This document shows positions 7,876 to 21,953 of a stretch of DNA of 64,000 nt, one piece after another. A program made the position numbers and the translations under genes. The notes beneath the pieces were generated by a model. The model was not told the DNA's origin. It saw only the letters and a list, made by a program, of their open reading frames with translations, and searched no databases. The stretch covers positions 8,618,001-8,682,000 of the forward strand of contig NC_018681.1 of assembly GCF_000250675.2 (NCBI RefSeq), read 5' to 3'. Position 1 is the stretch's first letter. Each line of letters begins with the position of its first letter. The DNA is from Nocardia brasiliensis ATCC 700358 (lineage in GTDB: Bacteria; Actinomycetota; Actinomycetes; Mycobacteriales; Mycobacteriaceae).

Positions 7876-7889
7876 TGAAACGTGTTCTA
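7876..7889 (-). promoter_or_regulatory. KstR-like operator
   Basis: On the minus strand this reads TAGAACACGTTTCA, which fits the published KstR consensus TNNAACNNGTTNNA at all eight fixed positions. It sits 26 bp before the thioesterase start codon, where a repressor would block transcription. KstR controls sterol catabolism genes in mycobacteria and rhodococci. No other sterol gene is adjacent, so function is inferred from motif and position only. Confidence 0.5.
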
Positions 7890-7914
7890 TTTACATACTC
7901 CGGCGAGGTGTGCG

Positions 7915-7949
7915 TTGTCTACGGTGTAGCGGGATTGTCTACGACGTAG
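7915..7949. repeat. Tandem 15-bp direct repeat with internal dyads, possible operator
   Basis: TTGTCTACGGTGTAG (7915-7929) and TTGTCTACGACGTAG (7935-7949) are direct repeats with a 20-bp period, about two helical turns. Each holds the dyad CTAC-N3-GTAG. They lie between the thioesterase start and the glycerophosphodiesterase stop, both genes being on the minus strand, so the thioesterase promoter is the only obvious target. The regulator is unknown. Confidence 0.5.
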
Positions 7950-7965
7950 TTTCGCCGCATGTCTG

Positions 7966-9027
7966 TCAGCGGCGGTGTGGCGTCGGCAGTTCGCAACCGC
8001 GTTCGGCGAGGACGGTGCGCAACAGGTCTGGGCGGTTGGTGATCAGGCCGTCGATGCCGAGATCGAGCAGGGCCGTCATGGTCGCCCGGTCGTCGACCGT
8101 CCACGGAATGACCCGCATGCCGTGCCGGTGCGCGGCGTCGACCAGGTCGGCGGTGGTGAACGGCCGGTAGGCCGGATCTTCGATGCTGCCACTCTGCGGG
8201 TCGCCGTGCACCGGGGACACGGCATCGGCGCCGAAAGATGCTGCGGCGGCTACGTATTGCTGCTGGAGCGAGCCGGGGAAGTCGTCGATATCCAGGCCGC
8301 CCAGCCACGGTGAGGCGCCCGGCTGACCCGCCTGCAGGAACTGCTGACCGTTCGTCAGGGCGACGAGCGGTAGCTCGGGGGCCACCTCGCGCATGCGCAT
8401 CAGCGCACCCCAGTCGAAACTCTGGATGGTGACCTGACTTTCGATGTGCGCGCGATGCACCTCGGCCGCGACGACTTGCACGAACTGCTCACGCGGAGCG
8501 GTCTGCTCCGGCGCGCCCGCCTCCACCTTCGTCTCGATGTTCAATCGCACATTGTCGGCGTGATAGCTGCGCACCAGGTCGAAAACCTCGGAAAGCAAAG
8601 GCATGCGCGCGCCCGGCGCGGTGCGCTGCTCCGGGAAGACGGCCAAACGCTGTGTGCCGCAGTCGATCGTCCGCACCTGCGCCAAGGTCAGGTCACGGAT
8701 GTATCTGGTGCCGGGCACATACGGGAACTGCGGGTCACCGAGAAAGGCGGGGAAAGTGTCGACGCATTTGTCCGGGTTGGGATCTCGATCGTGGGTCACC
8801 ACCGGGTAGCCGTCCGCGGTGATCTGCACATCCAGTTCCAGGGTGCTCACGCCGAGTTCCAGCGCGTTCGCGAAAGCGGGCAGCGTGTTCTCCACGACCA
8901 AGGCCGCACCACCCCGGTGCGCTTGCAGATCGAACTGGCGACCGGGGCCGTCGGCGGTGGCCGGGCCTGCCGCCGCCACGCCGGCGAACAGGGCCAGCAC
9001 CACCGGAACCGCACACACATGCCGCAT
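7966..9027 (-). CDS. Secreted glycerophosphodiester phosphodiesterase
   Basis: A 353-aa GDPD-family enzyme that would hydrolyse glycerophosphodiesters to an alcohol and glycerol 3-phosphate outside the membrane. A signal peptide covers residues 1-26 (MRHVCAVPVVLALFAG, cleavage after TADG or nearby). The active-site motif AHRGG with ENT, the metal ligands in LELDVQITADG and the partner VVTHD are all present, as is the ending motif DGLITNRPD. The ATG at 9027 gives a clean signal peptide; an upstream start at 9054 would add nine polar residues. Likely role: scavenging phosphate and glycerol from phospholipid head groups. Confidence 0.88.
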   Translation of the reverse strand: MRHVCAVPVVLALFAGVAAAGPATADGPGRQFDLQAHRGGAALVVENTLPAFANALELGVSTLELDVQITADGYPVVTHDRDPNPDKCVDTFPAFLGDPQFPYVPGTRYIRDLTLAQVRTIDCGTQRLAVFPEQRTAPGARMPLLSEVFDLVRSYHADNVRLNIETKVEAGAPEQTAPREQFVQVVAAEVHRAHIESQVTIQSFDWGALMRMREVAPELPLVALTNGQQFLQAGQPGASPWLGGLDIDDFPGSLQQQYVAAAASFGADAVSPVHGDPQSGSIEDPAYRPFTTADLVDAAHRHGMRVIPWTVDDRATMTALLDLGIDGLITNRPDLLRTVLAERGCELPTPHRR

Positions 9028-9086
9028 TCGTCCATCATGGCCGTCCCCGACCACACCGCGGTGACAACCGGATGAATCTCCGCCTT

Positions 9087-10049
9087 TCAGGGTTCGAGCA
9101 CCACTTTGCCCGTCGTCGCGCGCTGCTCGAGCGCGGCATGCGCGGCGGCGGCTCGGGCCAGCGGGAAAGCTTGCACCGCGGGCACCATGTGTCCTTGGGC
9201 CGCGGCGGCAAGGGCACGTTCCTCCTCAGCGCGGACCTGTCGAGGCTTGGCCAGCAACAACGCCAAGGCATCGATGTACGTAATGCCCTGTTCCCGAAGC
9301 TTTTCCACATCGGGCGCGAAGGTTCCGCGTGAGGCGTTGCCGTAGGTGAGGTATCGGCCGCCGGTACTGAGCAGATCTATTGCCGCCCGGCCTTTTTCAC
9401 CTTGCACACCGTCGAGGACCACCGTCACGTCGGCTGCTCTTCGGACTTCGTCGACCCAGCCCGGCTCGTTGTAGTCGACGGCGGAATCGGCGCCGAGGGC
9501 GGCGACCGCGGCGACTTTCGCCGAGCCGCCCGCCGCGCCGATGACTCGGGCACCGAGATTGCGCGCATGCTGCACGAGCAGCCTGCCGATCCCGCCCGCC
9601 GCCGAATGCACCAGCACCACATCATCTGTGGTGAGTTCGGCGATGTCGAGCACTTCGATCGTGGTGGTCCCGGTGACGATCATGGCGACCGCCGACGCGA
9701 AATCGAGTTCGGACGGAATGCGGTGCAGCATCAGCACTTCCGCGACCACCAGCTCGGCGTAGCCGCCGGACGCGCTCCGCGATGTCACCACCGGGACGCC
9801 GACCCAGTCGCCGTCGACGCCCGGGCCAGCAGATTCGATGACTCCGGCCACCTCGCCACCGAAGATCGCAGGGAGTTCCGGTAGCGGCGGACCGATCGGA
9901 AGACCCTCGCGCATCGCCGTTTCGATCAAATGCACGCCGGCCGCGCGCACCTCGATACGCACCTGTCCCGGGCCAGGAATAGGGTCCGGGACCGTCTCGT
10001 AGCGCAGGTTTTCCGCGGGACCGAAAGCATGTAGGACTACGGCGTGCAC
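9087..10049 (-). CDS. Zinc-independent quinone oxidoreductase (MDR superfamily)
   Basis: A 320-aa medium-chain dehydrogenase/reductase of the NADPH:quinone oxidoreductase type. The N-terminal GroES-like domain (residues 1-115) lacks the Cys/His zinc ligands of alcohol dehydrogenases. The Rossmann domain carries SAAGGIGRLLVQHARNLGA, the AxxGGxG coenzyme loop. The C terminus ends TTGKVVLEP as in typical family members. A 20-bp dyad lies 45-64 bp upstream of the start and may be an operator. The substrate, a quinone or an enone, is not determined. Confidence 0.88.
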   Translation of the reverse strand: MHAVVLHAFGPAENLRYETVPDPIPGPGQVRIEVRAAGVHLIETAMREGLPIGPPLPELPAIFGGEVAGVIESAGPGVDGDWVGVPVVTSRSASGGYAELVVAEVLMLHRIPSELDFASAVAMIVTGTTTIEVLDIAELTTDDVVLVHSAAGGIGRLLVQHARNLGARVIGAAGGSAKVAAVAALGADSAVDYNEPGWVDEVRRAADVTVVLDGVQGEKGRAAIDLLSTGGRYLTYGNASRGTFAPDVEKLREQGITYIDALALLLAKPRQVRAEEERALAAAAQGHMVPAVQAFPLARAAAAHAALEQRATTGKVVLEP

Positions 10050-10093
10050 GATGCCTCCTCGGCAGATCGACTACTCGTCGAAGACAGCGTGCA

Positions 10094-10113
10094 ACCTGAA
10101 CATTAGTTCATGT
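10094..10113. promoter_or_regulatory. 20-bp dyad upstream of the quinone oxidoreductase
   Basis: The core TGAACATTAGTTCA (10097-10110) is a perfect 5-bp inverted repeat around ATTA, and the arms extend to 8 bp with one mismatch. The size and symmetry resemble operators of TetR- or MarR-type repressors. No regulator gene is next to it, so a distant regulator would be needed. Confidence 0.5.
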
Positions 10114-10124
10114 CAACGGCAGGA

Positions 10125-10256
10125 TCAGTCTCGGTCCCGGTCCGCCACGCGCTCCGGATAGTCGTCGCCGCGGTCGCGTACGTCGTCCCAGACCGCGAGC
10201 ACCACGATGCCCGCCAACAGCAGCGGGCCGAGCACCGCCGCGACAATGCATTCCAT
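10125..10256 (-). CDS. Possible 43-aa single-span membrane protein
   Basis: A short frame starting MECIVAAVLGPLLLAGIVVLAVW gives one hydrophobic helix of about 20 residues, followed by a highly charged tail rich in Asp and Arg (DDVRDRGDD, RVADRDRD). Hydrophobic-then-charged order is what a real small membrane protein would show. The ribosome binding site is weak and no homologue is recognised, so it could be chance. Confidence 0.35.
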   Translation of the reverse strand: MECIVAAVLGPLLLAGIVVLAVWDDVRDRGDDYPERVADRDRD

Positions 10257-10408
10257 GACCCGCCCGCTCAGGACGGTCCGCCAGGCCTTCTCGATAGCTC
10301 CGATAGGGCGGCGGCGGTGGCGCTCGCCCCCTTTCGACCGTGACCCCGCGAGATCGCGGTGGGCTGGGTGGTGAAGTCACCGAGATCGAAGATCTGGTGG
10401 TCGGTCAT
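10257..10408 (-). pseudogene. Possible remnant of the N terminus of a MetX-like alpha/beta hydrolase
   Basis: The minus strand opens MTDHQIFDLGDFTTQPT, resembling the first residues of homoserine acetyltransferase-like hydrolases (pattern H-x-[IVL]-F-x-L-G-D-F). After about 20 codons the similarity seems to move to another frame, where YRSYREGLADRPERA resembles the family stretch around YRTYG-x-L-x-x-x-x-x-N-A. The frame then ends and no hydrolase body follows. This suggests a frameshifted, truncated gene. The similarity is short and from memory. Confidence 0.4.
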
Positions 10409-10670
10409 GAAGCGGCTCGCTTTCAGCAACGGAGGGAACACATTTCGGCTGAGGCTCGCAGCCGCAGTACCCGCCCACCCACAGCCAAACCCCATCAGCT
10501 GAAAATATTCTCACAGAAACTATTCCCCCCGAAGTAAACTTCTGGTCACGCTTCAGCCACTACCGAGTCCGGCCGGTCGGGCTGCGCAAACCCTTCATCT
10601 CCCGGATCCTCGACGCCCTGGACCGCCGCCGTCACGGTGCACGGACAGCAGCACGCCGATCAATCCCTCA
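10409..10670. other. Gene-poor, locally AT-rich spacer
   Basis: No supported gene. A reading frame on the plus strand from about 10475 to 10674 looks coding in composition (it includes NFWSRFSHYRVRPVG and ISRILDALDRRR) but has no start codon after the preceding in-frame stop, so it may be the tail of a lost gene. The stretch around 10498-10545 is clearly lower in GC than the surroundings. Confidence 0.4.
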
Positions 10671-10694
10671 TTGACATAAGCCCTATGTTATATT
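10671..10694 (+). promoter_or_regulatory. Promoter/operator region of the HigBA-type pair
   Basis: TTGACA (10671-10676) provides a consensus -35, with AT-rich TATATT at 10689-10694, although the 12-bp spacing is short. A dyad ACATA-AGCCC-TATGT (10674-10688) overlaps it just before the toxin start, as expected of an autorepressed toxin-antitoxin operon. Confidence 0.5.
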
Positions 10695-10700
10695 TTGTTG

Positions 10701-11072
10701 GTGACCTGGGAACTCATACTTCTCGAGCCGGTCGATATCTGGTTCATGAAGCTGTGCGAATCCGATCCGGCGACGGCCGCCTTGGTCGAGCAGGCGCTGG
10801 ACCGACTAGCTGCCGTCGGTCCTGCGCTCGGCAGACCCCTAGTCGACACCCTCGAGCACAGCCGGCTGCGCAATCTGAAGGAACTCAGACCTGGCTCCCG
10901 CGGACACTCGGAAATACGCATCCTGTTCGTATTCGATCCGGACCGCGAAGCCATCATCCTGGTTGCGGGTGACAAGGCCGGACGGTGGTCACACTGGTAC
11001 GACGACGCGATCCCGTTGGCAGAGCAGCGCTTTGCCGACTATCGCGCCCAGAAGCACGAGGAGAACAAATGA
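10701..11072 (+). CDS. HigB/RelE-superfamily toxin (Gp49-like)
   Basis: A 123-aa protein of the phage-derived Gp49-like/HigB group, ribosome-dependent mRNA interferases in characterised members. Marks are LGRPLVDTLEHSRLRNLKELRPGS, read in parts, then EIRILFVFDP and the C-terminal LVAGDKAGRWSHWY. The GTG at 10701 is used; an in-frame TTG at 10695 is possible. The stop overlaps the start of the antitoxin (ATGA), the toxin-first order typical of HigBA. An autoregulatory dyad lies directly upstream. Confidence 0.88.
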   Translation: MTWELILLEPVDIWFMKLCESDPATAALVEQALDRLAAVGPALGRPLVDTLEHSRLRNLKELRPGSRGHSEIRILFVFDPDREAIILVAGDKAGRWSHWYDDAIPLAEQRFADYRAQKHEENK

Positions 11073-11398
11073 GCGCTGCCCGAAACTGGCGAGATGTGAA
11101 GGCTGAAGCCCATCGCCTACATCCCGAACTGGCCGAACCAGAGGCCCAGGCGGCCGCGGCCGCACAATTGGATGCTCACATTGCTGGTCACCACCTGAAG
11201 GAACTCCGTAAGGCCGTAGGAAGGACCCAGGCCGAGATTGCGGCGGTTCTCGGTGTCTCGCAGTCCCGTGTCTCCCAGATCGAGAACGGCGATCTGGCTG
11301 CCATGGAACTCGACACCCTGCGCGCCTATGCGCAGGCGTTGGGCGGGAGCGTCAACATCACTGTGAGCGTCGGCCCGCACACCGTGAAAGTCGCGTAG
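11069..11398 (+). CDS. HigA-type XRE antitoxin
   Basis: A 109-aa antitoxin with a Cro/C1-type helix-turn-helix at about residues 50-100: LRKAVGRTQAEIAAVLGVSQ and then RVSQIENGDL. The N-terminal 45 residues (MSAARNWRDVKAEAHRLHPE) are the usual helical extension that contacts the toxin. It is translationally coupled to the toxin by a 4-bp overlap. It is expected to neutralise the toxin and repress the operon. Confidence 0.9.
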   Translation: MSAARNWRDVKAEAHRLHPELAEPEAQAAAAAQLDAHIAGHHLKELRKAVGRTQAEIAAVLGVSQSRVSQIENGDLAAMELDTLRAYAQALGGSVNITVSVGPHTVKVA

Positions 11399-11499
11399 CC
11401 GCTCCACTGAGACCAACCTGAAGTCGTTGGCAATGCAACCGACGTGACTCCTGCCGCGGCCCGCATGCGCCCAGGCGAACCGGCTACCTCAGGCTGTTG

Positions 11500-11521
11500 C
11501 TCCTGCGCTCGAGCGCAGGAG
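11500..11521. repeat. Perfect 22-bp palindrome
   Basis: A perfect palindrome with 11-bp arms (first arm CTCCTGCGCTC) centred on CTCGAG, about 100 bp after the antitoxin and 61 bp before the next gene. It could form the terminator hairpin of the toxin-antitoxin operon (no T-tract follows) or be a binding site for the gene at 11582. Confidence 0.6.
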
Positions 11522-11581
11522 ATGTCGGTGGTATCGGCTACGTTCAGATCGCTCGTCGCATCCGTCCGCACGATGGAGTGA

Positions 11582-12001
11582 ATGATGAATGGGTTGATGC
11601 TTTCTGCCGCTACTGTTCAGGAAATTCAGCTCGAACTGATTCGGCGTAGCAGGTTCAACAACTTCGACGGAGCCGCGGTTACGGCAAGCTTGGAGAAGCA
11701 CCGGAGCCTATGGGTCGCGGCGTATCTGGATCGCATCGGCGTAAGCTCGGCCGGCCACCCGGACTGGGTGCCTGCACTGTCGCTGATCAAGCTGCGCGAT
11801 CTGCCGAACGATACCTGGAACACCGACACGCTCGTGGTGCTGACCGAAAACCTAGGCAAGGCACGAGAGTTGGCGGCAGTTGCCGAGGACGATCGTTGGC
11901 TGGCGCACGAGGTGATCGTGCAGGACAACGCGGAGGAAATGGGCGCGGCACTCGGCAGTTGGCCGTACCGCACCGGTGTGTTGATGGCCTGGTGGGACTG
12001 A
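11582..12001 (+). CDS. Hypothetical protein (139 aa)
   Basis: Not recognised. A soluble, mixed alpha/beta-looking protein with a Trp-rich C terminus (GSWPYRTGVLMAWWD) and no signal peptide, membrane segment or cysteine. Two ATGs, at 11582 and 11585, are both usable. It lies between two toxin-antitoxin pairs and converges with the nuclease-like gene at 12003, the stops being only 1 bp apart. The island setting suggests an accessory or defence-related gene, but nothing in the protein shows that. Confidence 0.65.
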   Translation: MMNGLMLSAATVQEIQLELIRRSRFNNFDGAAVTASLEKHRSLWVAAYLDRIGVSSAGHPDWVPALSLIKLRDLPNDTWNTDTLVVLTENLGKARELAAVAEDDRWLAHEVIVQDNAEEMGAALGSWPYRTGVLMAWWD

Positions 12002-12002
12002 T

Positions 12003-12539
12003 TCAGACCTCTTCGCTGGGTGGGAGGGTGGGGTCGGGGTGGGAGATGAAGGGGACCAGCCATTCGAGGCGGGGGCGGATGGGGGCGTCGTATTCGAGGT
12101 AGACGGCCTGGTGGTAGTCGAATTGTTCGAGGAAGCCCTGGAGTTTGCGGTAGGCGGATTCACGGTGCGCCGGTGTGCCGCCGCTCTTTTCGGCTTCCAG
12201 GACGAGCAGGCGGTGGTCGGGGCCGCCGCCGCGCGGGTCGTGCACGATCAGGTTCGGGTAGACGTGTTCGGCGCGGGCGTCCGGTACGCGCAGATATCGC
12301 TCGCGGACGACCTGCAACCCGCGCTCATGGAAGAGGTTGTAGTCGACGTCGGCCCGCCACAACCCGGACCACGTCTCCAGCCGTAGGTTGAGCGCTGCGG
12401 CGATGTGCGCCACCACCGTTCGCGCATGCGCCCCGTTCTCGATCAGATCAGGACAGTTCTTCCACACCGACCGAATCGCGTCCCGCACGACCTCGCGAAC
12501 GACATCGTCGGCCACCGGAGCCGTCATCCCGCAGATCAT
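12003..12539 (-). CDS. Hypothetical protein with degenerate PD-(D/E)XK nuclease-like motif
   Basis: A 178-aa protein resembling an uncharacterised family whose members show V-D-x-E-Y-N-R, then P-D-I-I-V-H, then N-L-L-V-I-E-x-K-K. Here these read RADVDYN, YPNLIVHDP and LLVLEAEKSGG. The core Glu-x-Lys is kept while the metal-binding Asp of the PD element is Asn. The fold assignment is by pattern from memory. The start could be 12539 or the ATG at 12527; neither has a strong ribosome binding site. It is convergent with the 11582 gene and lies in the toxin-antitoxin island. Confidence 0.65.
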   Translation of the reverse strand: MICGMTAPVADDVVREVVRDAIRSVWKNCPDLIENGAHARTVVAHIAAALNLRLETWSGLWRADVDYNLFHERGLQVVRERYLRVPDARAEHVYPNLIVHDPRGGGPDHRLLVLEAEKSGGTPAHRESAYRKLQGFLEQFDYHQAVYLEYDAPIRPRLEWLVPFISHPDPTLPPSEEV

Positions 12540-12629
12540 GCCACCAGATCAGGTGCTGAAGTGCCCGATCTCGCCGACGATCTCCACCGAACCCAGCGCG
12601 TCCCTTCGATGGGTCGCTCGGCGGACGGC

Positions 12630-12914
12630 TCAGAGTGCGTCTACCACGACGACGAGGACGAGGACCTGAACCAGGCGCGGACCGGTCTCGACGAGACTGT
12701 GGAAGAGGGTGACACCACCGACGTCCCATTCGTAGGCGTTCGGAATTTCCTCTCCACCGGCACGAAAAGGCCTGGCACCGTTGGCCAGTGGTAACGGATC
12801 GTCCAGGAGATCGAGTAGCGCCGTGCGCACCTTGATGCGCAGGACCTCGGGCAGTTCGGATATCTGCTGCTCGGCTCGTGGAGCGACCTCTATGAGAACC
12901 CTACGGCCGGTCAA
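12630..12914 (-). CDS. RelE/ParE-like toxin
   Basis: A 94-aa protein of the RelE/ParE toxin superfamily, with VLIEVAPRAEQQISELPE at the N terminus and a beta-rich end (YEWDVGGVTLFHSL, LVQVLVLVVV). The start is a TTG 14 nt inside the upstream antitoxin gene, the only good codon near the family N terminus. Antitoxin-first order and overlap are typical for RelBE or Phd/Doc-like modules. The residues aligned to the RelE catalytic positions are not obvious, so activity is uncertain. Confidence 0.75.
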   Translation of the reverse strand: MTGRRVLIEVAPRAEQQISELPEVLRIKVRTALLDLLDDPLPLANGARPFRAGGEEIPNAYEWDVGGVTLFHSLVETGPRLVQVLVLVVVVDAL

Positions 12915-13173
12915 AAAGGTCTTCTCGCTGCAGATCCTCTCGGGTCAACGTGCGAAAAGAAGTGGGATCGGCCTCGTACTGGGCGATCCCCTCGCGGAAT
13001 TGGACCGCGATCGCGGTTCGGCGTTCGTCCTCTCGCCGGAGCCGGTGCAGCTCCTCACGTTCAGCCTTCAGTTGCTGGTATTCGGCCAAACTGACGATCA
13101 CCTCGACCGCGCCGTCCGGGCCGGTGATCACGCGATGCGGATCGCCGGCGGGGAGAGGACTCGCGGGAGGCAT
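12901..13173 (-). CDS. Phd/YefM-like antitoxin
   Basis: A 90-aa protein with the short N-terminal domain of Phd/YefM-type antitoxins (HRVITGPDGAVEVIVSLAEY followed by QQLKAEREE) and a charged helical C terminus (LTREDLQREDLF) that would wrap the toxin. The ATG at 13173 is chosen; TACTAT lies 8 nt before it, consistent with a leaderless transcript. An alternative ATG at 13215 adds 14 residues. Its 3' end overlaps the toxin start. Confidence 0.7.
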   Translation of the reverse strand: MPPASPLPAGDPHRVITGPDGAVEVIVSLAEYQQLKAEREELHRLRREDERRTAIAVQFREGIAQYEADPTSFRTLTREDLQREDLFDRP

Positions 13174-13247
13174 GGGCTCAATAGTAGTGGATTGTGGCTC
13201 GGCGCTGGGCCGCATATCGGCTGCACCAGCGCCTATCCGACGCAAAC

Positions 13248-13273
13248 GGCCCCCGCTCCGAGGAGCGGGGGCC
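13248..13273 (-). terminator. rpoC intrinsic terminator
   Basis: An 11-bp GC-rich stem GGCCCCCGCTC / GAGCGGGGGCC with a 4-nt loop lies 19 bp after the rpoC stop on the minus strand and is followed by GTTT. It ends the rpoBC transcript before the toxin-antitoxin pair. Confidence 0.85.
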
Positions 13274-13291
13274 GGATGTTGCGGTACCGGA

Positions 13292-17245
<3,954 letters not shown>

Positions 17246-17310
17246 GTAACTTCCTTTCCCCTGTAAGGGTCGAATTCGAGCAAAAAGTTCACTAGTTGAT
17301 GGAACGCGGG

Positions 17311-17345
17311 GTGCGAATGTCGTTAGAAACAAACGACATTCGCAC
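17311..17345 (-). repeat. Perfect 14-bp inverted repeat between rpoB and rpoC
   Basis: Arms GTGCGAATGTCGTT (17311-17324) and AACGACATTCGCAC (17332-17345) are separated by 7 nt. The hairpin lies 7 nt after the rpoB stop and 65 nt before the rpoC start. It lacks a T-tract on the rpoC side, so it is more likely an RNA processing or stability element, or a partial attenuator, than a full terminator. Confidence 0.85.
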
Positions 17346-17352
17346 TTACCGC

Positions 17353-20841
<3,489 letters not shown>

Positions 20842-21217
20842 GATGCGTCCTTCCAGCACCTCACGCGCGTCGCGTGGTGGTCCGCGACCGTCGCTTGTCT
20901 GCTACGAATTCCGCTGGTTACGACCCAAACAAAACCCGAACAGGCAACAACGGAAGTAACACCGGAAGGTGGAACTTACGTGTGCAAATCGAGGTATGGA
21001 CAGGAGGCAGCCAGCGCAACGTCCAACCGTACACCAATCGTCACGGGGGTGTCAACCTACCACCCGTGCGCACATTCACGTGGCTGGCGCGCCGTGTCCG
21101 AATCGCTGGCTGCGTCGAGGACGACGGGGCGCTAGGAACCCACTGTGACAGCTGCCGCTGTTGTGAATAGCGTGACTGGTCGGGCGAAACTCGTCAAGTA
21201 GGCGCGAGAGCGACCGA
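20842..21217 (-). other. rpoB upstream region
   Basis: A 376-bp gene-free spacer between the Mce-associated gene and rpoB. It holds the rpoB promoter, an untranslated leader of about 180 nt and the GTG at 20859 that was formerly considered a start in relatives. I see no coding frame that can be supported. Confidence 0.6.
21026..21055 (-). promoter_or_regulatory. rpoB: rpoB promoter
   Basis: On the minus strand TTGACA (21050-21055) is followed after 18 bp by TACGGT (21026-21031), a good match to the actinobacterial housekeeping sigma factor (TTGACA and TAnnnT). The predicted transcript start near 21019 gives a leader of about 180 nt. Confidence 0.65.
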
Positions 21218-21943
21218 TCACTGGTCGACGATGTCGCTGGCCAGCCAGCGATCGCCCACCTTCTGCATGTGCAGCACGATCGGACCTGCGACGCTCTGCT
21301 GCGCCACGCCGTTCTTGGTCGCGCTGACCACCAGGTTGACCAGCAGTTCGGCCCGGTCGTCGGCGAGCAAGGTCACGCCGATCGGATCGGCCTTGGCGTC
21401 CGCGCTCGTCTGCGCCTGCTTCACCGCCGAGATGGTGGTGTCGGCGTACTTGTCGAGATCGGCGAGCATCTTGCCGGTGAGCACCTGCTTGGCCGCGTCC
21501 CGGTACCCGTCGATGTTCTTCACGTCGTAGGCGTAGACGGTCTTCAATGCGTGGTCCGCGGCCGCCCGCACCTCTTCGGTGGCCTTGTTGTCGACGAACG
21601 CCCGATTCGAGTCGTCCACGCCCGGGCGCAGCGCGGCAACCACCGCGAATCCGCCGAGCAACACCGCGGCGATCAGGCAGCCCGCCACCAGGGTCCAGAA
21701 CGAACGGCCCGATCGCGGCGTCCGCGGCGGGCGGATCCGTGCCGTGCGGGTACGCGCGGGCGCGGGGCGTTGTTCCGCGCGCGCCTGCCGCTTGCCGACC
21801 GGACGGGCAGTACTCGTCACACGCGGCTTGCGGACCGGCGTGTTGCGCGGCGTGCCGGTGCGTGACGCACTGCTCCGCGACTGCTGTTCCGCGCCGGGTT
21901 GCCGCTTGGGCGTGAGCCGGTTGACCGGCTTACGAGAAGTCAT
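21218..21943 (-). CDS. Mce-associated membrane protein
   Basis: A 241-aa protein of the Mce-associated (Mas) type found after mceF in actinobacterial mce operons. It has a long basic, Pro/Arg-rich cytoplasmic N terminus (about 80 residues), one membrane helix (FWTLVAGCLIAAVLLGGFAV) and an extracytoplasmic domain resembling the NTF2-like or VirB8-like fold of this family. The ATG at 21943 follows GTAGGAG. The upstream partner ends 10 bp before it. It probably stabilises or organises the Mce complex in the envelope. Confidence 0.85.
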   Translation of the reverse strand: MTSRKPVNRLTPKRQPGAEQQSRSSASRTGTPRNTPVRKPRVTSTARPVGKRQARAEQRPAPARTRTARIRPPRTPRSGRSFWTLVAGCLIAAVLLGGFAVVAALRPGVDDSNRAFVDNKATEEVRAAADHALKTVYAYDVKNIDGYRDAAKQVLTGKMLADLDKYADTTISAVKQAQTSADAKADPIGVTLLADDRAELLVNLVVSATKNGVAQQSVAGPIVLHMQKVGDRWLASDIVDQ

Positions 21944-21953
21944 GATGTCGCTC

